From the NCBI GenBank assembly GCA_023398105.1, contig JAEWST010000174.1, positions 1-35,119 of the forward strand: a DNA stretch of 35,119 bases, read 5' to 3'. The notes below the pieces were generated by a model. The model was not told the origin of the DNA. It ran no database searches and saw nothing but the letters and a program-made list of their open reading frames with translations. This document shows, in pieces, positions 1-7,345 of the stretch. Position 1 is the stretch's first letter. Each line of letters begins with the position of its first letter. This DNA comes from Bacillota bacterium (GTDB taxonomy: Bacteria; Bacillota; Clostridia; Acetivibrionales; DSM-1351). Both the position numbers and the translations under genes were made by a program.

Positions 1-82
1 TGTACAAATACACCGTCAAAAACCACTTGTGGTTTTTGTAGCTCGAAAATACACCTTGTTTGTACATACTTTATTTTCGAGC
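1..82. other. Crossing inverted repeats, possible terminator of an upstream gene
   Basis: Three perfect inverted repeats are packed here: TGTACAAA at 1-8 with TTTGTACA at 59-66; CAAAAACCAC at 17-26 with GTGGTTTTTG at 29-38; GCTCGAAAAT at 41-50 with ATTTTCGAGC at 73-82. The first and third pairs cross, so they cannot form together as ordinary hairpins and could be alternative folds. The 17-38 hairpin carries a run of five T in its right arm and could work as a weak terminator in either direction. No coding region is visible. The pairing is seen directly; the role is inferred. Confidence 0.5.
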
Positions 83-91
83 TATTACATT

Positions 92-191
92 CAGCGGCGT
101 TTCATCGAGGCGGGAGATATTCTCACCTCCTGATAACCAAAGTGGTACCCGCCACTTATAGAAGTGGGGTACATTTTATTGCCTCGTTATA
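92..191 (+). repeat. Family A structured repeat, copy 1 (full length)
   Basis: A 100-nt element beginning CAGCGGCGTTTCAT and ending GCCTCGTTATAT. The 5' part can form a hairpin (AGGCGG against CCTCCT, one mismatch). The 3' part has AGTGG (141-145) pairing with CCACT (152-156), and the same CCACTT (152-157) can instead pair with AAGTGG (162-167) across the loop ATAG. CGAGGC and GCCTCG, plus TTTCAT and ATGAAA, can close the whole element. Related copies lie at 2310, 11885 and 14117, all on the plus strand. It lies 358 nt upstream of rbgA. No known family is recognised. Confidence 0.8.
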
Positions 192-549
192 TGAAAAATA
201 CAGGTGCGTGTAAAACATCAGAAATATGTTTTGGAGATATGCAAACATATTTTGTATATATTCAATAACAATATGTTTATATCATAAAAATGTATCAAAA
301 ACAGTATTCATGAATACTTACTATCGTTCAGCAAGCAATATATATTAACAGCTTGAAATTTATCTCTAGAAAAGTCAGTATAATCTTGATAAATTCATAG
401 AAATATATAATACTATTGGACACAATAAGAGGCTCCTGTTATTTGTCAATATAATGCTTTTTAGCATAAATCTTTAATATCAAAAAGTCGAGAGAAATTA
501 AAGTGATGGAATTAAATCAAAATAAATCAGAGCTAACAAAGGAGAAATT
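192..549. other. Non-coding stretch upstream of rbgA
   Basis: No open frame with a ribosome site is visible in this AT-rich stretch. TATAAT-like hexamers occur at 379-384 and 406-411, but the best -35 candidates (TTGAAA at 353, TTGATA at 386) give spacers of 20 and 14 nt, so no promoter is called. The only clear signal is the Shine-Dalgarno sequence AAAGGAG just before the rbgA start at 550. Confidence 0.6.
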
Positions 550-1413
550 ATGAATATTCAATGGTTTCCGGGGCATATGGCAAAAACAAGGAGGCTTATT
601 GCTGAGAATTTAAAACTTGTTGATGTTATTATTGAACTCCTTGATGCAAGAATACCATTTAGCAGTAGAAATCCAGAAATTAATTCTTTAATTAACAATA
701 AACCAAGACTTGTGGCCTTCAATAAATCAGACTTGGCTGATGAGCAGATTTCAAGTCAATGGATACAATGGTATGCTAATCAAGGAATTAAATGCATTTT
801 AATTAATTCTATAACTGGTAAAGGGCTAAATGACGTAAAGACTAGAGCAAGAGATCTAATGTCTGAGAAAATTGAACGTGACAAGGCTAAAGGAAAGATT
901 TTTACTCCAGTAAGAACAATGGTAGTAGGTATCCCTAATGTAGGAAAGTCATCATTTATAAATAAGATTGTTGGAAAAGCATCTGCTCAGACAGGTGATA
1001 GACCTGGAGTAACAAGAGGAAAGCAGTGGATTAGGATAAACTCTGAAATAGAGCTATTAGATACCCCTGGTATTCTTTGGCCGAAGTTTGAAGATCAAGA
1101 GGTAGGAATGAACCTTGCTTTTACAGGAGCTATCAAGGATGACATCATGGACACAGCAGAGGTGGCAATGGAATTGCTTTACAGGCTTTCTAAGCTATAC
1201 CCCAAGGAGCTGTGCACCAGATTCAAGCTTGAGCCTGACTTAATTAAAAACATCGAGCCTTTGGAGCTTTTAGAAACTGTTGGGCGAAAGAGAGGCTGCA
1301 TCATATCTAAAGGACAGATAGACTATTCTAGAATATCTGCAATAGTTTTAGATGAATTCAGAGGCGGAAAAATAGGAAGAATAACTCTAGAAAAACCAAA
1401 TGACAGAGCTTGA
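550..1413 (+). CDS. rbgA: Ribosome biogenesis GTPase RbgA (YlqF)
   Basis: Cytoplasmic GTPase needed for late assembly of the 50S ribosomal subunit in Firmicutes. The protein has 287 residues, the usual length. GTPase motifs are in the circularly permuted order of this family: NKSD (G4) at 58-61 comes before the P-loop GIPNVGKSS (G1, 127-135), a G2 threonine near 155 and DTPG (G3) at 171-174. The N-terminal WFPGHMAK is a family hallmark. The start is supported by AAAGGAG 6 nt upstream. It is followed by rnhB as in B. subtilis. A 6-bp hairpin (CTTGAC 1409-1414, GTCAAG 1421-1426) overlaps the stop codon but has no T-run, so I do not call a terminator. Confidence 0.97.
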   Translation: MNIQWFPGHMAKTRRLIAENLKLVDVIIELLDARIPFSSRNPEINSLINNKPRLVAFNKSDLADEQISSQWIQWYANQGIKCILINSITGKGLNDVKTRARDLMSEKIERDKAKGKIFTPVRTMVVGIPNVGKSSFINKIVGKASAQTGDRPGVTRGKQWIRINSEIELLDTPGILWPKFEDQEVGMNLAFTGAIKDDIMDTAEVAMELLYRLSKLYPKELCTRFKLEPDLIKNIEPLELLETVGRKRGCIISKGQIDYSRISAIVLDEFRGGKIGRITLEKPNDRA

Positions 1414-1499
1414 CAAAATAGTCAAGAATAAAAAATTTAGTCACTGCTTGTATAGTATTTTCCGAATTAAATAAAATTTAGTTAAATTTGAGGTATATA

Positions 1500-2270
1500 A
1501 TGGCTAAACTAACATTAAAACAAATTCAAGAGGAAATTCACAATAAATCAATTCAAGAAGCAATAGAATATCTAAAGACGCTACAGTCATGCGGCTCAAC
1601 AGTAGGCAAACTGTTAGAGAGATATTACAAGCTTCAGGAAAAGCATAATAAAGAAATAGAGCGTTTACAAAACATGCTTTCTTATGAAAATAGAGCAAGG
1701 CAAGAAGGTTATAGCTATATAGCAGGGGTGGATGAAGCTGGGAGAGGTCCTCTAGCAGGGCCAGTGGTTGCTGCTGCGGTTATTCTTCCTGAAGGCTTGC
1801 TGATTGAAGGTGTTAATGACTCAAAAAAACTCAGCGAAGCTAAAAGAGAAGCCTTATTTGACATAATTACAGAAAAGGCTATTACATATGGGATTGCTGC
1901 TGTAGATGAAAAGTGTATTGATGAAATAAATATATTAAATGCTACAAAAAAAGCAATGACTGAGGCGATAAGTAAGCTAAAGCCCAAATCTGACTATATT
2001 CTTTTAGATGCAGTTAAGCTTGAAAATATTGAAGCCAAACAGGTACCAATAATAAAGGGAGATAGTCTGAGCCTGAATATTGCTGCGGCTTCAATACTTG
2101 CAAAGGTCACAAGGGATAGAATAATCAAAGAGTATGATTCAAAGTATCCAGAGTATGGTTTTGCTGTTCATAAGGGTTATGGTACGCCACAACATATTTC
2201 TGCTATAAAAAAATTGGGACTTTGTCCGATACATAGAATAAGCTTTATAAATAAAGGCTGGTTAACTTAA
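1500..2270 (+). CDS. rnhB: Ribonuclease HII
   Basis: Cuts the RNA strand of RNA-DNA hybrids and starts removal of misincorporated ribonucleotides in DNA. The protein has 256 residues: an N-terminal helical extension of about 70 residues, as in B. subtilis RnhB, then the catalytic domain opening with GVDEAGRGPLAGPVV (D78, E79). Further acidic residues of the active site are D170 and D188, the latter within KGDSLSLNIAAASILAK. Start: an in-frame TTG at 1488 is possible, but TGAGG at 1489-1493 sits 6 nt before the ATG at 1500, so I choose the latter. RNase HI is also encoded in this window (18226-18669), so both enzyme types coexist. Confidence 0.96.
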   Translation: MAKLTLKQIQEEIHNKSIQEAIEYLKTLQSCGSTVGKLLERYYKLQEKHNKEIERLQNMLSYENRARQEGYSYIAGVDEAGRGPLAGPVVAAAVILPEGLLIEGVNDSKKLSEAKREALFDIITEKAITYGIAAVDEKCIDEINILNATKKAMTEAISKLKPKSDYILLDAVKLENIEAKQVPIIKGDSLSLNIAAASILAKVTRDRIIKEYDSKYPEYGFAVHKGYGTPQHISAIKKLGLCPIHRISFINKGWLT

Positions 2271-2309
2271 ATAGTAGCTATAGTCTTAAATAGACCTATT
2301 TATAGTATT

Positions 2310-2369
2310 ATAACCAAAGTAGTACCCGCTACTTATAGAAGTGGGGGACATTTTCTTGCCTCGTTATAT
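2310..2369 (+). repeat. Family A structured repeat, copy 2 (3' half)
   Basis: Matches the 3' 60 nt of the copy at 92-191 and lacks the 5' hairpin. AGTAG (2318-2322) pairs with CTACT (2329-2333); in copies 1 and 3 the same stem is AGTGG with CCACT, so a G-C pair has become A-T with pairing kept. CTACTT can alternatively pair with the following AAGTGG through one wobble. It lies between rnhB and the FliK-like gene, about 130 nt before the latter's start. Confidence 0.8.
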
Positions 2370-2502
2370 GAGTATTAGAGCTTGAAACACTGTGAATTAC
2401 AAATAGTAGGTTATTGGTTTAATGAAATAACGTAAGTAGTATTCATGTATGTTTACAAAACTTATTTAAACAATGATAATAAACTAATTTGGAGGTGTTA
2501 AG

Positions 2503-4425
2503 GTGAGAGTTGATGGATTTGTTCCTGCAGCAGGGACTATACAAAATACTGGTGGGGATATATTAAGCAAATTAAAACTTGGTGATACAGTTAGAGCACA
2601 AGTTCTTGAGAATTCTGGCAGTGAGCTTAGTTTGAAGCTTTCAGATGGTTCAACGGTGTTAGCAAGCAGCTCGACGCCTGTTGATGCTTCAGAGGGTGAA
2701 TATGTTAATTTTGTATTTAGGGGTATTGTTGATGGAAAGCCAGCATTAGAGGTTGCCAATCGGAATGTACAACCTCAGATTGATTCAACTATGGAAAATA
2801 TTAAAAATACCTTAACGGGATTGAACTTGCCTGTTACAGATAAAAATATTGAGCTTGTACAGGCTTTGCAGAAACAAAATATTCCTGTAAATGCTGAAAA
2901 TATGTCAAAAGCCATGAACTTGATGAGTAATAATACCCAATTAAAAGCCGATTCTGCTGCTTTTTTAACTGCAGCAAATATGTCTGATAATCAAAATAAT
3001 ATTGAAAAGCTACAGAATCTTTTGGCTGGAAGACTTAAAATAAGTAATGATATTGGTGATTTGCTTAAGTTAATAGGAAATGATGGTAAAAATTCTGATG
3101 AATCTGCAAAACTTACCATGGTTAACAATATCCTTGGAAAACTCTCAGCTGAAATGTCAGCTAAGGGTCAAATTAGTAATACACCAGCTAATAGTGCAAC
3201 AGTAGCACTTAATGAAACTGTTAATGGTGCTAAAGTAATGAATTCTAATATGTCTGCAATACCTGCTAATAGTAAAGTTGCAACAGCAAATGGAAGTAAT
3301 TCTGCCACAGCAAGTACAGTAGTTAACAGCAATGTAAATGCTGCAGTTGACAGCATAGCAAATAATACTGTTAACAGCAATGCTAGCCTTAATGTAAATA
3401 ATACAAAAAATGAAAACAATACTGTTATAAATAATAACTCTTCAAATGCATCAGAAGCATTAAGCAGTGCAAAAGATTTAGACAGCAACGTAAACACAGT
3501 AGCACAAGGCAAAGCAGCTACACAGCAAACGGAGAATTCTAATAATGTTAATGTTAAAGGCAATCAAAGCCATATAGAGCAGCAAATCAGCAATTTGCTA
3601 AAAGGTGGAGAGCCATTTGTTAAGGAAGATTTGACACTTTTGAACAAACTTAACTCTCGGCTTGAGTCTTTAATAAACGGTGGTGAATTGTCTGCTGAGG
3701 AGTTGTCTGCGTCTAAACTAATTGCCAAGGAAATAGAGGCTAGTATTTTTAAAATTCAGAGCGGTGACACAGCTTTTGACCAATTAAACACAGCTGCAAA
3801 GGGCATAAAGAATTTTGAAGCTACTGTAAATAACCTGAAAAATCTATTTATTAAAATAGACCAGAACAGTGATGAAATAAATCCTGTTAAACTATATAAA
3901 AATATGGAGGATGCACTTCAGGCATTAAAAACCAGTATACAGCAGCTGCCTATGTCTATGCAGCAAACAGCAATGAATATAGTAGGCAATCTTGAAAGCA
4001 ATATGAGTTTTATTAATCAACTCAATAACTACAGCTCATATGTACAAATTCCACTAAGCATATTTAATCAGAATACAACAGGTGAGCTTTATATGTTAAA
4101 AAGAGGTTCAAAGTCAAAAAAACTTGACGCTTCTAATATGACAGTGCTAATATCACTAGACAGCACTAATATTGGGAGAATTGACACTCTGTTGAGTGTA
4201 GACAAGAAAAATATAAGTACAAACTTTAGACTTGAGAATAGTGAAGTTTTTGATGTTTTAAAAGAAAACCATAAAATGCTTTACACCAGTCTGTTAGAAA
4301 AGGGATTTAGACTTGTAGACTTCACCTATAGATTATTGGAAGAACCGTTAAGTATTGTAAATTTTGAAGAAGAAGCAAAAAAGGAATTTATTAAAAATCC
4401 AAATAATATTGATTTACTGATTTGA
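2503..4425 (+). CDS. FliK-like protein (B. subtilis YlqG position)
   Basis: A 640-residue protein in three parts. Residues 1 to about 90 form a compact domain rich in beta-strand-type sequence. Residues about 210-350 are low complexity, dominated by Asn, Ser, Ala and Val. The C-terminal part (about 500-620) resembles the FliK C-terminal domain: YVQIPLSIFNQNTTGELYML, then KRGSKSKK and a short segment with LDSTNIGRIDTLLS. FliK uses such a domain to bind FlhB and switch export specificity in flagellar secretion. No signal peptide or membrane segment is seen. The start is GTG, supported by GGAGGTG about 9 nt upstream. The next gene encodes an FlhB C-terminal-like protein, so the pair looks like an orphan FliK/FlhB module outside a flagellar operon. 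The homology is a by-eye judgement; function is unknown. Confidence 0.75.
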   Translation: MRVDGFVPAAGTIQNTGGDILSKLKLGDTVRAQVLENSGSELSLKLSDGSTVLASSSTPVDASEGEYVNFVFRGIVDGKPALEVANRNVQPQIDSTMENIKNTLTGLNLPVTDKNIELVQALQKQNIPVNAENMSKAMNLMSNNTQLKADSAAFLTAANMSDNQNNIEKLQNLLAGRLKISNDIGDLLKLIGNDGKNSDESAKLTMVNNILGKLSAEMSAKGQISNTPANSATVALNETVNGAKVMNSNMSAIPANSKVATANGSNSATASTVVNSNVNAAVDSIANNTVNSNASLNVNNTKNENNTVINNNSSNASEALSSAKDLDSNVNTVAQGKAATQQTENSNNVNVKGNQSHIEQQISNLLKGGEPFVKEDLTLLNKLNSRLESLINGGELSAEELSASKLIAKEIEASIFKIQSGDTAFDQLNTAAKGIKNFEATVNNLKNLFIKIDQNSDEINPVKLYKNMEDALQALKTSIQQLPMSMQQTAMNIVGNLESNMSFINQLNNYSSYVQIPLSIFNQNTTGELYMLKRGSKSKKLDASNMTVLISLDSTNIGRIDTLLSVDKKNISTNFRLENSEVFDVLKENHKMLYTSLLEKGFRLVDFTYRLLEEPLSIVNFEEEAKKEFIKNPNNIDLLI

Positions 4426-4446
4426 TTATGAAAAGGAGTGGGAAAT

Positions 4447-4749
4447 ATGTCACAGGGGAAAAAGAAAGTCAGAAGGGAAATTAAACAAGCGACAGCCTTG
4501 CAATATTCTCCTGAGACAGATGCTGCACCAAGGATAATTGCTACTGGAAAAGGGATTGTGGCTGAGAAGATAATAGAAAAAGCTCAAGAGAAGGACATTC
4601 CTATATATAAAGACAGCAATTTGGCTAAAACTCTATCAGCACTAGGCATTGGAAATGAAATCCCGCCTGAGATATATGAAGTTGTTGCTGAGATATTAAT
4701 ATTTATTGGCAGTGTTGATAAAAGCTATGGAGATAGATATGGCAAATAA
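4447..4749 (+). CDS. FlhB C-terminal-domain-like protein (YlqH/FlhB2 type)
   Basis: A 100-residue soluble protein matching the cytoplasmic C-terminal domain of the flagellar export protein FlhB. TALQYSPETDAAPRIIATGKG and the ending IPPEIYEVVAEILIFI follow the FlhB pattern. FlhB cuts itself at an NPTH motif; this protein has no membrane part and no NPTH, so it corresponds roughly to the released fragment. The start is ATG 4447, with AAGGAG about 9 nt upstream; a GTG at 4438 lies inside the ribosome site and is unlikely. It lies 21 nt after the FliK-like gene and overlaps yraN by 11 nt, so the three are probably one operon. In flagella FliK and FlhB-C touch each other, which suggests these two partners may do so as well. 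Confidence 0.88.
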   Translation: MSQGKKKVRREIKQATALQYSPETDAAPRIIATGKGIVAEKIIEKAQEKDIPIYKDSNLAKTLSALGIGNEIPPEIYEVVAEILIFIGSVDKSYGDRYGK

Positions 4750-5107
4750 GAATACTCGTGCTATAGGTACTGAAGGTGAACAAAGAGCAGCTCGCTTTTT
4801 GACAGCAAATGGTTTTACAATCTTAAAAGTAAACTATAGGGTGGGGCGAATTGGTGAAATAGATATAATAGCAAGAGAAGCTGAATATATATGTTTTATA
4901 GAGGTTAAGACAAGAAAATCCTATAGTTTTGGAATTCCAAGTGAAGCTGTCACAATCAAAAAACAAGAGAAGATTAAGCTACTTGCAGCTATATACTTAA
5001 CTAACACAGGCAATATTGAGGAACGCATACGGTTTGATATTGTAGAAATCCTAATGAAAGATAATAACGGTACAAATGAAATAAATTTAATTAAAAATGC
5101 GTTTTAA
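4739..5107 (+). CDS. yraN: YraN family (UPF0102) nuclease-fold protein
   Basis: A 122-residue protein of the UPF0102 family, which has a restriction-endonuclease-like fold and no firmly established cellular role. The PD-(D/E)XK core is visible: E14 in the first helix, then GEID (D42) and FIEVK (E55, K57). The start at 4739 has GGAG 6 nt upstream; upstream in-frame ATGs at 4706 and 4727 lie inside the preceding gene and have no ribosome site. It overlaps the FlhB-like gene by 11 nt, which indicates translational coupling. In many bacteria this family sits near rnhB, as here. Confidence 0.93.
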   Translation: MANKNTRAIGTEGEQRAARFLTANGFTILKVNYRVGRIGEIDIIAREAEYICFIEVKTRKSYSFGIPSEAVTIKKQEKIKLLAAIYLTNTGNIEERIRFDIVEILMKDNNGTNEINLIKNAF

Positions 5108-5146
5108 TAATTATTTTTGTGCCGTATAGGCGTGGAGGTTTGTTAA

Positions 5147-6088
5147 ATGATAATAGTAGATGCACATTGTGATACAATTACAACCATTATGGAAACAGGT
5201 GAACTGCTTCGTGATAATAAAGGACATATTGATTTAAAGAGACTCAAGCAATATGATAGTTTTGTTCAGTTTTTTGCAGCCTTTATTTCGCCAACACATG
5301 CTAAAATGGGTGCTTTGTGCCGTGCAATTGATATAATTGACAGATTGTACAAGGAAATCGAAATTAATAAGGACGATATCTCATTATGTCGTAATTACAA
5401 TGATATTATATCTACAACGGAAGCTCATAAAATTGCCGCTATACTTACTATTGAAGGTGGAGATGCGTTAGAGGGAAGCCTATCTGCACTTCGTATGTTA
5501 TATGAATTGGGAGTAAGAGCGATAACCTTGACTTGGAACTACAGAAATCAGATAGCAGATGGAGTAGCTGATGCAATCACAGGTGGCGGGCTTACACCCT
5601 TTGGCAGAAATGTTGTAGCAGAAATGAACAGACTTGGTATGATGGTAGATGTATCTCATCTATCTGAAACTGGTTTTTGGGATGTAATAGGTATTAGTTC
5701 AGCCCCAATAATTGCATCCCATTCTAACGCTAAGAAAATATGTAATCATAGAAGAAATCTTACAAATGAACAGCTTATGGCTCTAATGGAAAATGGAGGT
5801 GTTACAGGAATAAATTTATGCCCTGATTTTATTTGTAGTGACGGCAAGGCTTCCATGAAGCATGTAATAGACCACATAGAATATATTGTTGCATTGACAG
5901 GGGAAGACACAATAGGATTAGGTGCAGATTATGATGGAATTGATACTACACCTGAAGGCTTAGAAGGGGTACAATGCATTAATAACTTGTTAAATGAATT
6001 ATTAAAGCTCAATTATAGTGAAACTTTAGTTAATAAGATTGCGGGGCAAAACTTTCTAAGAGTTATAAAGAAGGTATTAACTAATTAA
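5147..6088 (+). CDS. Membrane-dipeptidase family (M19) zinc dipeptidase
   Basis: A 313-residue metallopeptidase of the renal dipeptidase family, which hydrolyses dipeptides, including some with D-residues. Zinc ligands are visible: H7 and D9 in DAHCDT, the bridging E103 in TIEGGDAL, H171 in VDVSHLSE and H192 in IASHSNAK. GLGADYDG near 258-264 is a further family motif. There is no signal peptide or lipid anchor, so this bacterial form is cytoplasmic, as in many Firmicutes. GGAGG lies about 6 nt before the ATG. It follows yraN by 39 nt and may be read through from that operon. Its end overlaps the end of the convergent minus-strand gene by 12 nt. Confidence 0.94.
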   Translation: MIIVDAHCDTITTIMETGELLRDNKGHIDLKRLKQYDSFVQFFAAFISPTHAKMGALCRAIDIIDRLYKEIEINKDDISLCRNYNDIISTTEAHKIAAILTIEGGDALEGSLSALRMLYELGVRAITLTWNYRNQIADGVADAITGGGLTPFGRNVVAEMNRLGMMVDVSHLSETGFWDVIGISSAPIIASHSNAKKICNHRRNLTNEQLMALMENGGVTGINLCPDFICSDGKASMKHVIDHIEYIVALTGEDTIGLGADYDGIDTTPEGLEGVQCINNLLNELLKLNYSETLVNKIAGQNFLRVIKKVLTN

Positions 6089-6367
6089 TACCCAACTCTT
6101 ATTTTCATCTGGTGTCTTATAATTAAAGAAGCCTGAATCCTTACGCTTATATATATTTCCGTTATATTGTACAATATCATTTATTCGATATTGGTGTCTC
6201 AACTCTTTTTCATAACTCCAAAGAGGATAAGCACTAATATCATTATTTTTAGCAGTTATAGTCCCTGATATAGCTGGAAGTGTTTTTGTATATACAGCCA
6301 TTGTGTCTGATAGCATGGAGGTCACAATACAAACAATAATAGCCATTGGAATAAGTATTCTTTTCAT
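6077..6367 (-). CDS. Small exported protein with a chitin-binding-type-3-like module
   Basis: A 96-residue protein. Residues 1-24 form a signal peptide (KR, hydrophobic core, then DTMA). The start of the mature part, VYTKTLPAISGTITAK, closely parallels that of the neighbouring TasA/CalY-like protein (TYTKTLSPITGSVAAK). The C-terminal part (about 47-94) fits the pattern of small CBM5/12-type modules: W50, Y60, D64, V66, YNG at 68-70, Y73, P86 and W92. I infer export by the SipW-type peptidase encoded upstream and binding to a polysaccharide or wall surface. AGGAGG precedes the ATG at good spacing. A weak hairpin (GCTTG/CAAGC followed by four T) lies in the gap after the TasA-like gene and could attenuate read-through into this gene. 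The domain call is by pattern only. Confidence 0.7.
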   Translation of the reverse strand: MKRILIPMAIIVCIVTSMLSDTMAVYTKTLPAISGTITAKNNDISAYPLWSYEKELRHQYRINDIVQYNGNIYKRKDSGFFNYKTPDENKSWVLIS

Positions 6368-6500
6368 GTATTGGACCTCCTATCAGTATAGATATAACTG
6401 CTCCTGATATTATAAAAATGGAGAGGTGGAGAAGTTTCAACAAAAGCTTGTTTACCAGTTACTTCTGCAAGCTCTAGATAGATTAAAAATATAGCTTAGC

Positions 6501-7049
6501 TTAATCGTGTAAGCACTGGTTTCCAGTAATAGTAATACTGATTGATGTTGCGTTGTTGCTTTCTGCATTTAAAGTATCAACATTATCTTGATCAATAGAA
6601 GTATTCCACTGTGCTACAAGTTTGAATTTCTTTGTTGCTTTTGTATTAGCTACAAAGGCTTTTTCTACATCAAAGGACATTTGACCATCCTTAATAACTG
6701 TTGTGCCAACTTGATTATTATTTTCATCATATATACTTACATTAAGTCCATCAATAGCCTGTTTGTCAGCTTTTGGAGCTACATTTAACAATACTGTCAT
6801 ATCAGTGTCAACCGCATTTACTGTACCAGCTTCATTAAAGTTAACCACTTCAAAGTTCCACTCGGTTTTTTCTGATGGTGCTAATTCAATGTCAGGAAAA
6901 AAGGTTTCATTAGTTCCGATATAAAAAGATTTAGCAGCTACACTACCAGTAATTGGGGAAAGTGTTTTGGTATAGGTTGCAAAAGTTCCTGCTACCATAG
7001 AAGTAACTATTGTTAGTATTAATACACTCATAATAAGCTGTTTTTTCAT
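6501..7049 (-). CDS. TasA/CalY-like exported protein (probable SipW substrate)
   Basis: A 182-residue secreted protein resembling the TasA/camelysin family, which forms biofilm fibres or surface layers in Bacillus. The signal peptide covers residues 1-24, with the core IMSVLILTIVTSMVAG followed by TFA; cleavage is predicted after A24. TYTKTLSPITGSVAAK follows and is nearly shared with the next gene's product. The mature part has alternating strand-type sequence (ELAPSEKTEWNFEVVNF, then SISITITG), consistent with a beta-sandwich such as TasA. It is shorter than B. subtilis TasA (261 residues). AGGAGG lies 5 nt before the ATG. It has its own promoter at 7164-7192 and a leader of about 107 nt. 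Membership of the family is by signal peptide, context and overall look; distant homology should be tested. Confidence 0.75.
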   Translation of the reverse strand: MKKQLIMSVLILTIVTSMVAGTFATYTKTLSPITGSVAAKSFYIGTNETFFPDIELAPSEKTEWNFEVVNFNEAGTVNAVDTDMTVLLNVAPKADKQAIDGLNVSIYDENNNQVGTTVIKDGQMSFDVEKAFVANTKATKKFKLVAQWNTSIDQDNVDTLNAESNNATSISITITGNQCLHD

Positions 7050-7163
7050 ATAATCCTCCTACGCCCACTTTGGGAACATTATTTATTGATTTTGAGAGTA
7101 AAAGACAACTTGTGGCGTTTTTGTAAATTGCAAATGGTTTACATAACACAACCAACATCTATG

Positions 7164-7192
7164 ATTATAGTATTAGGGCTGATTTAGGTCAA
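7164..7192 (-). promoter_or_regulatory. Sigma-A-type promoter of the TasA-like gene
   Basis: On the minus strand TTGACC (7192-7187) and TATAAT (7169-7164) are separated by exactly 17 nt, close to the vegetative consensus. Transcription would start near 7157, giving a leader of about 107 nt before the ATG at 7049. The leader can fold: CGCCAC near 7100 pairs with GTGGGCG just upstream of the ribosome site, and CCCA/TGGG forms a smaller alternative. The strong promoter separates expression of the exported proteins from that of the peptidase and ABC genes upstream. Confidence 0.75.
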
Positions 7193-7345
7193 CAGGAAGA
7201 TAATTGAAAACCTAGGACATTCAAACATGAAGCACACATGTTTTGAAAAGACGTGTAAACCATTGCTATAAAGCCAGAATGGATGTAAATTGATTACTAA
7301 TATGTGCTAAATTAAAAGATACTTTTGGCTAAAGCCTACTAGAAG

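Noticed and set aside
353..411. Promoter for rbgA
   Set aside because: TATAAT boxes exist, but -35 candidates give spacers of 20 or 14 nt.
2287..2302. Hairpin TAAATAG/CTATTTA after rnhB as a terminator
   Set aside because: Two-nt loop, AT-only stem ends and no T-run.
3168..3563. Long antisense open frame inside the FliK-like gene
   Set aside because: It is the reverse reading of the Asn/Ala/Val-rich low-complexity region, has no ribosome site and yields a repetitive Leu/Ala product.
7223..7243. Hairpin AAACATG/CATGTTT downstream of the fused permease gene as its terminator
   Set aside because: Only 7 AT-rich pairs and no T-run on the transcribed side; too weak to call.
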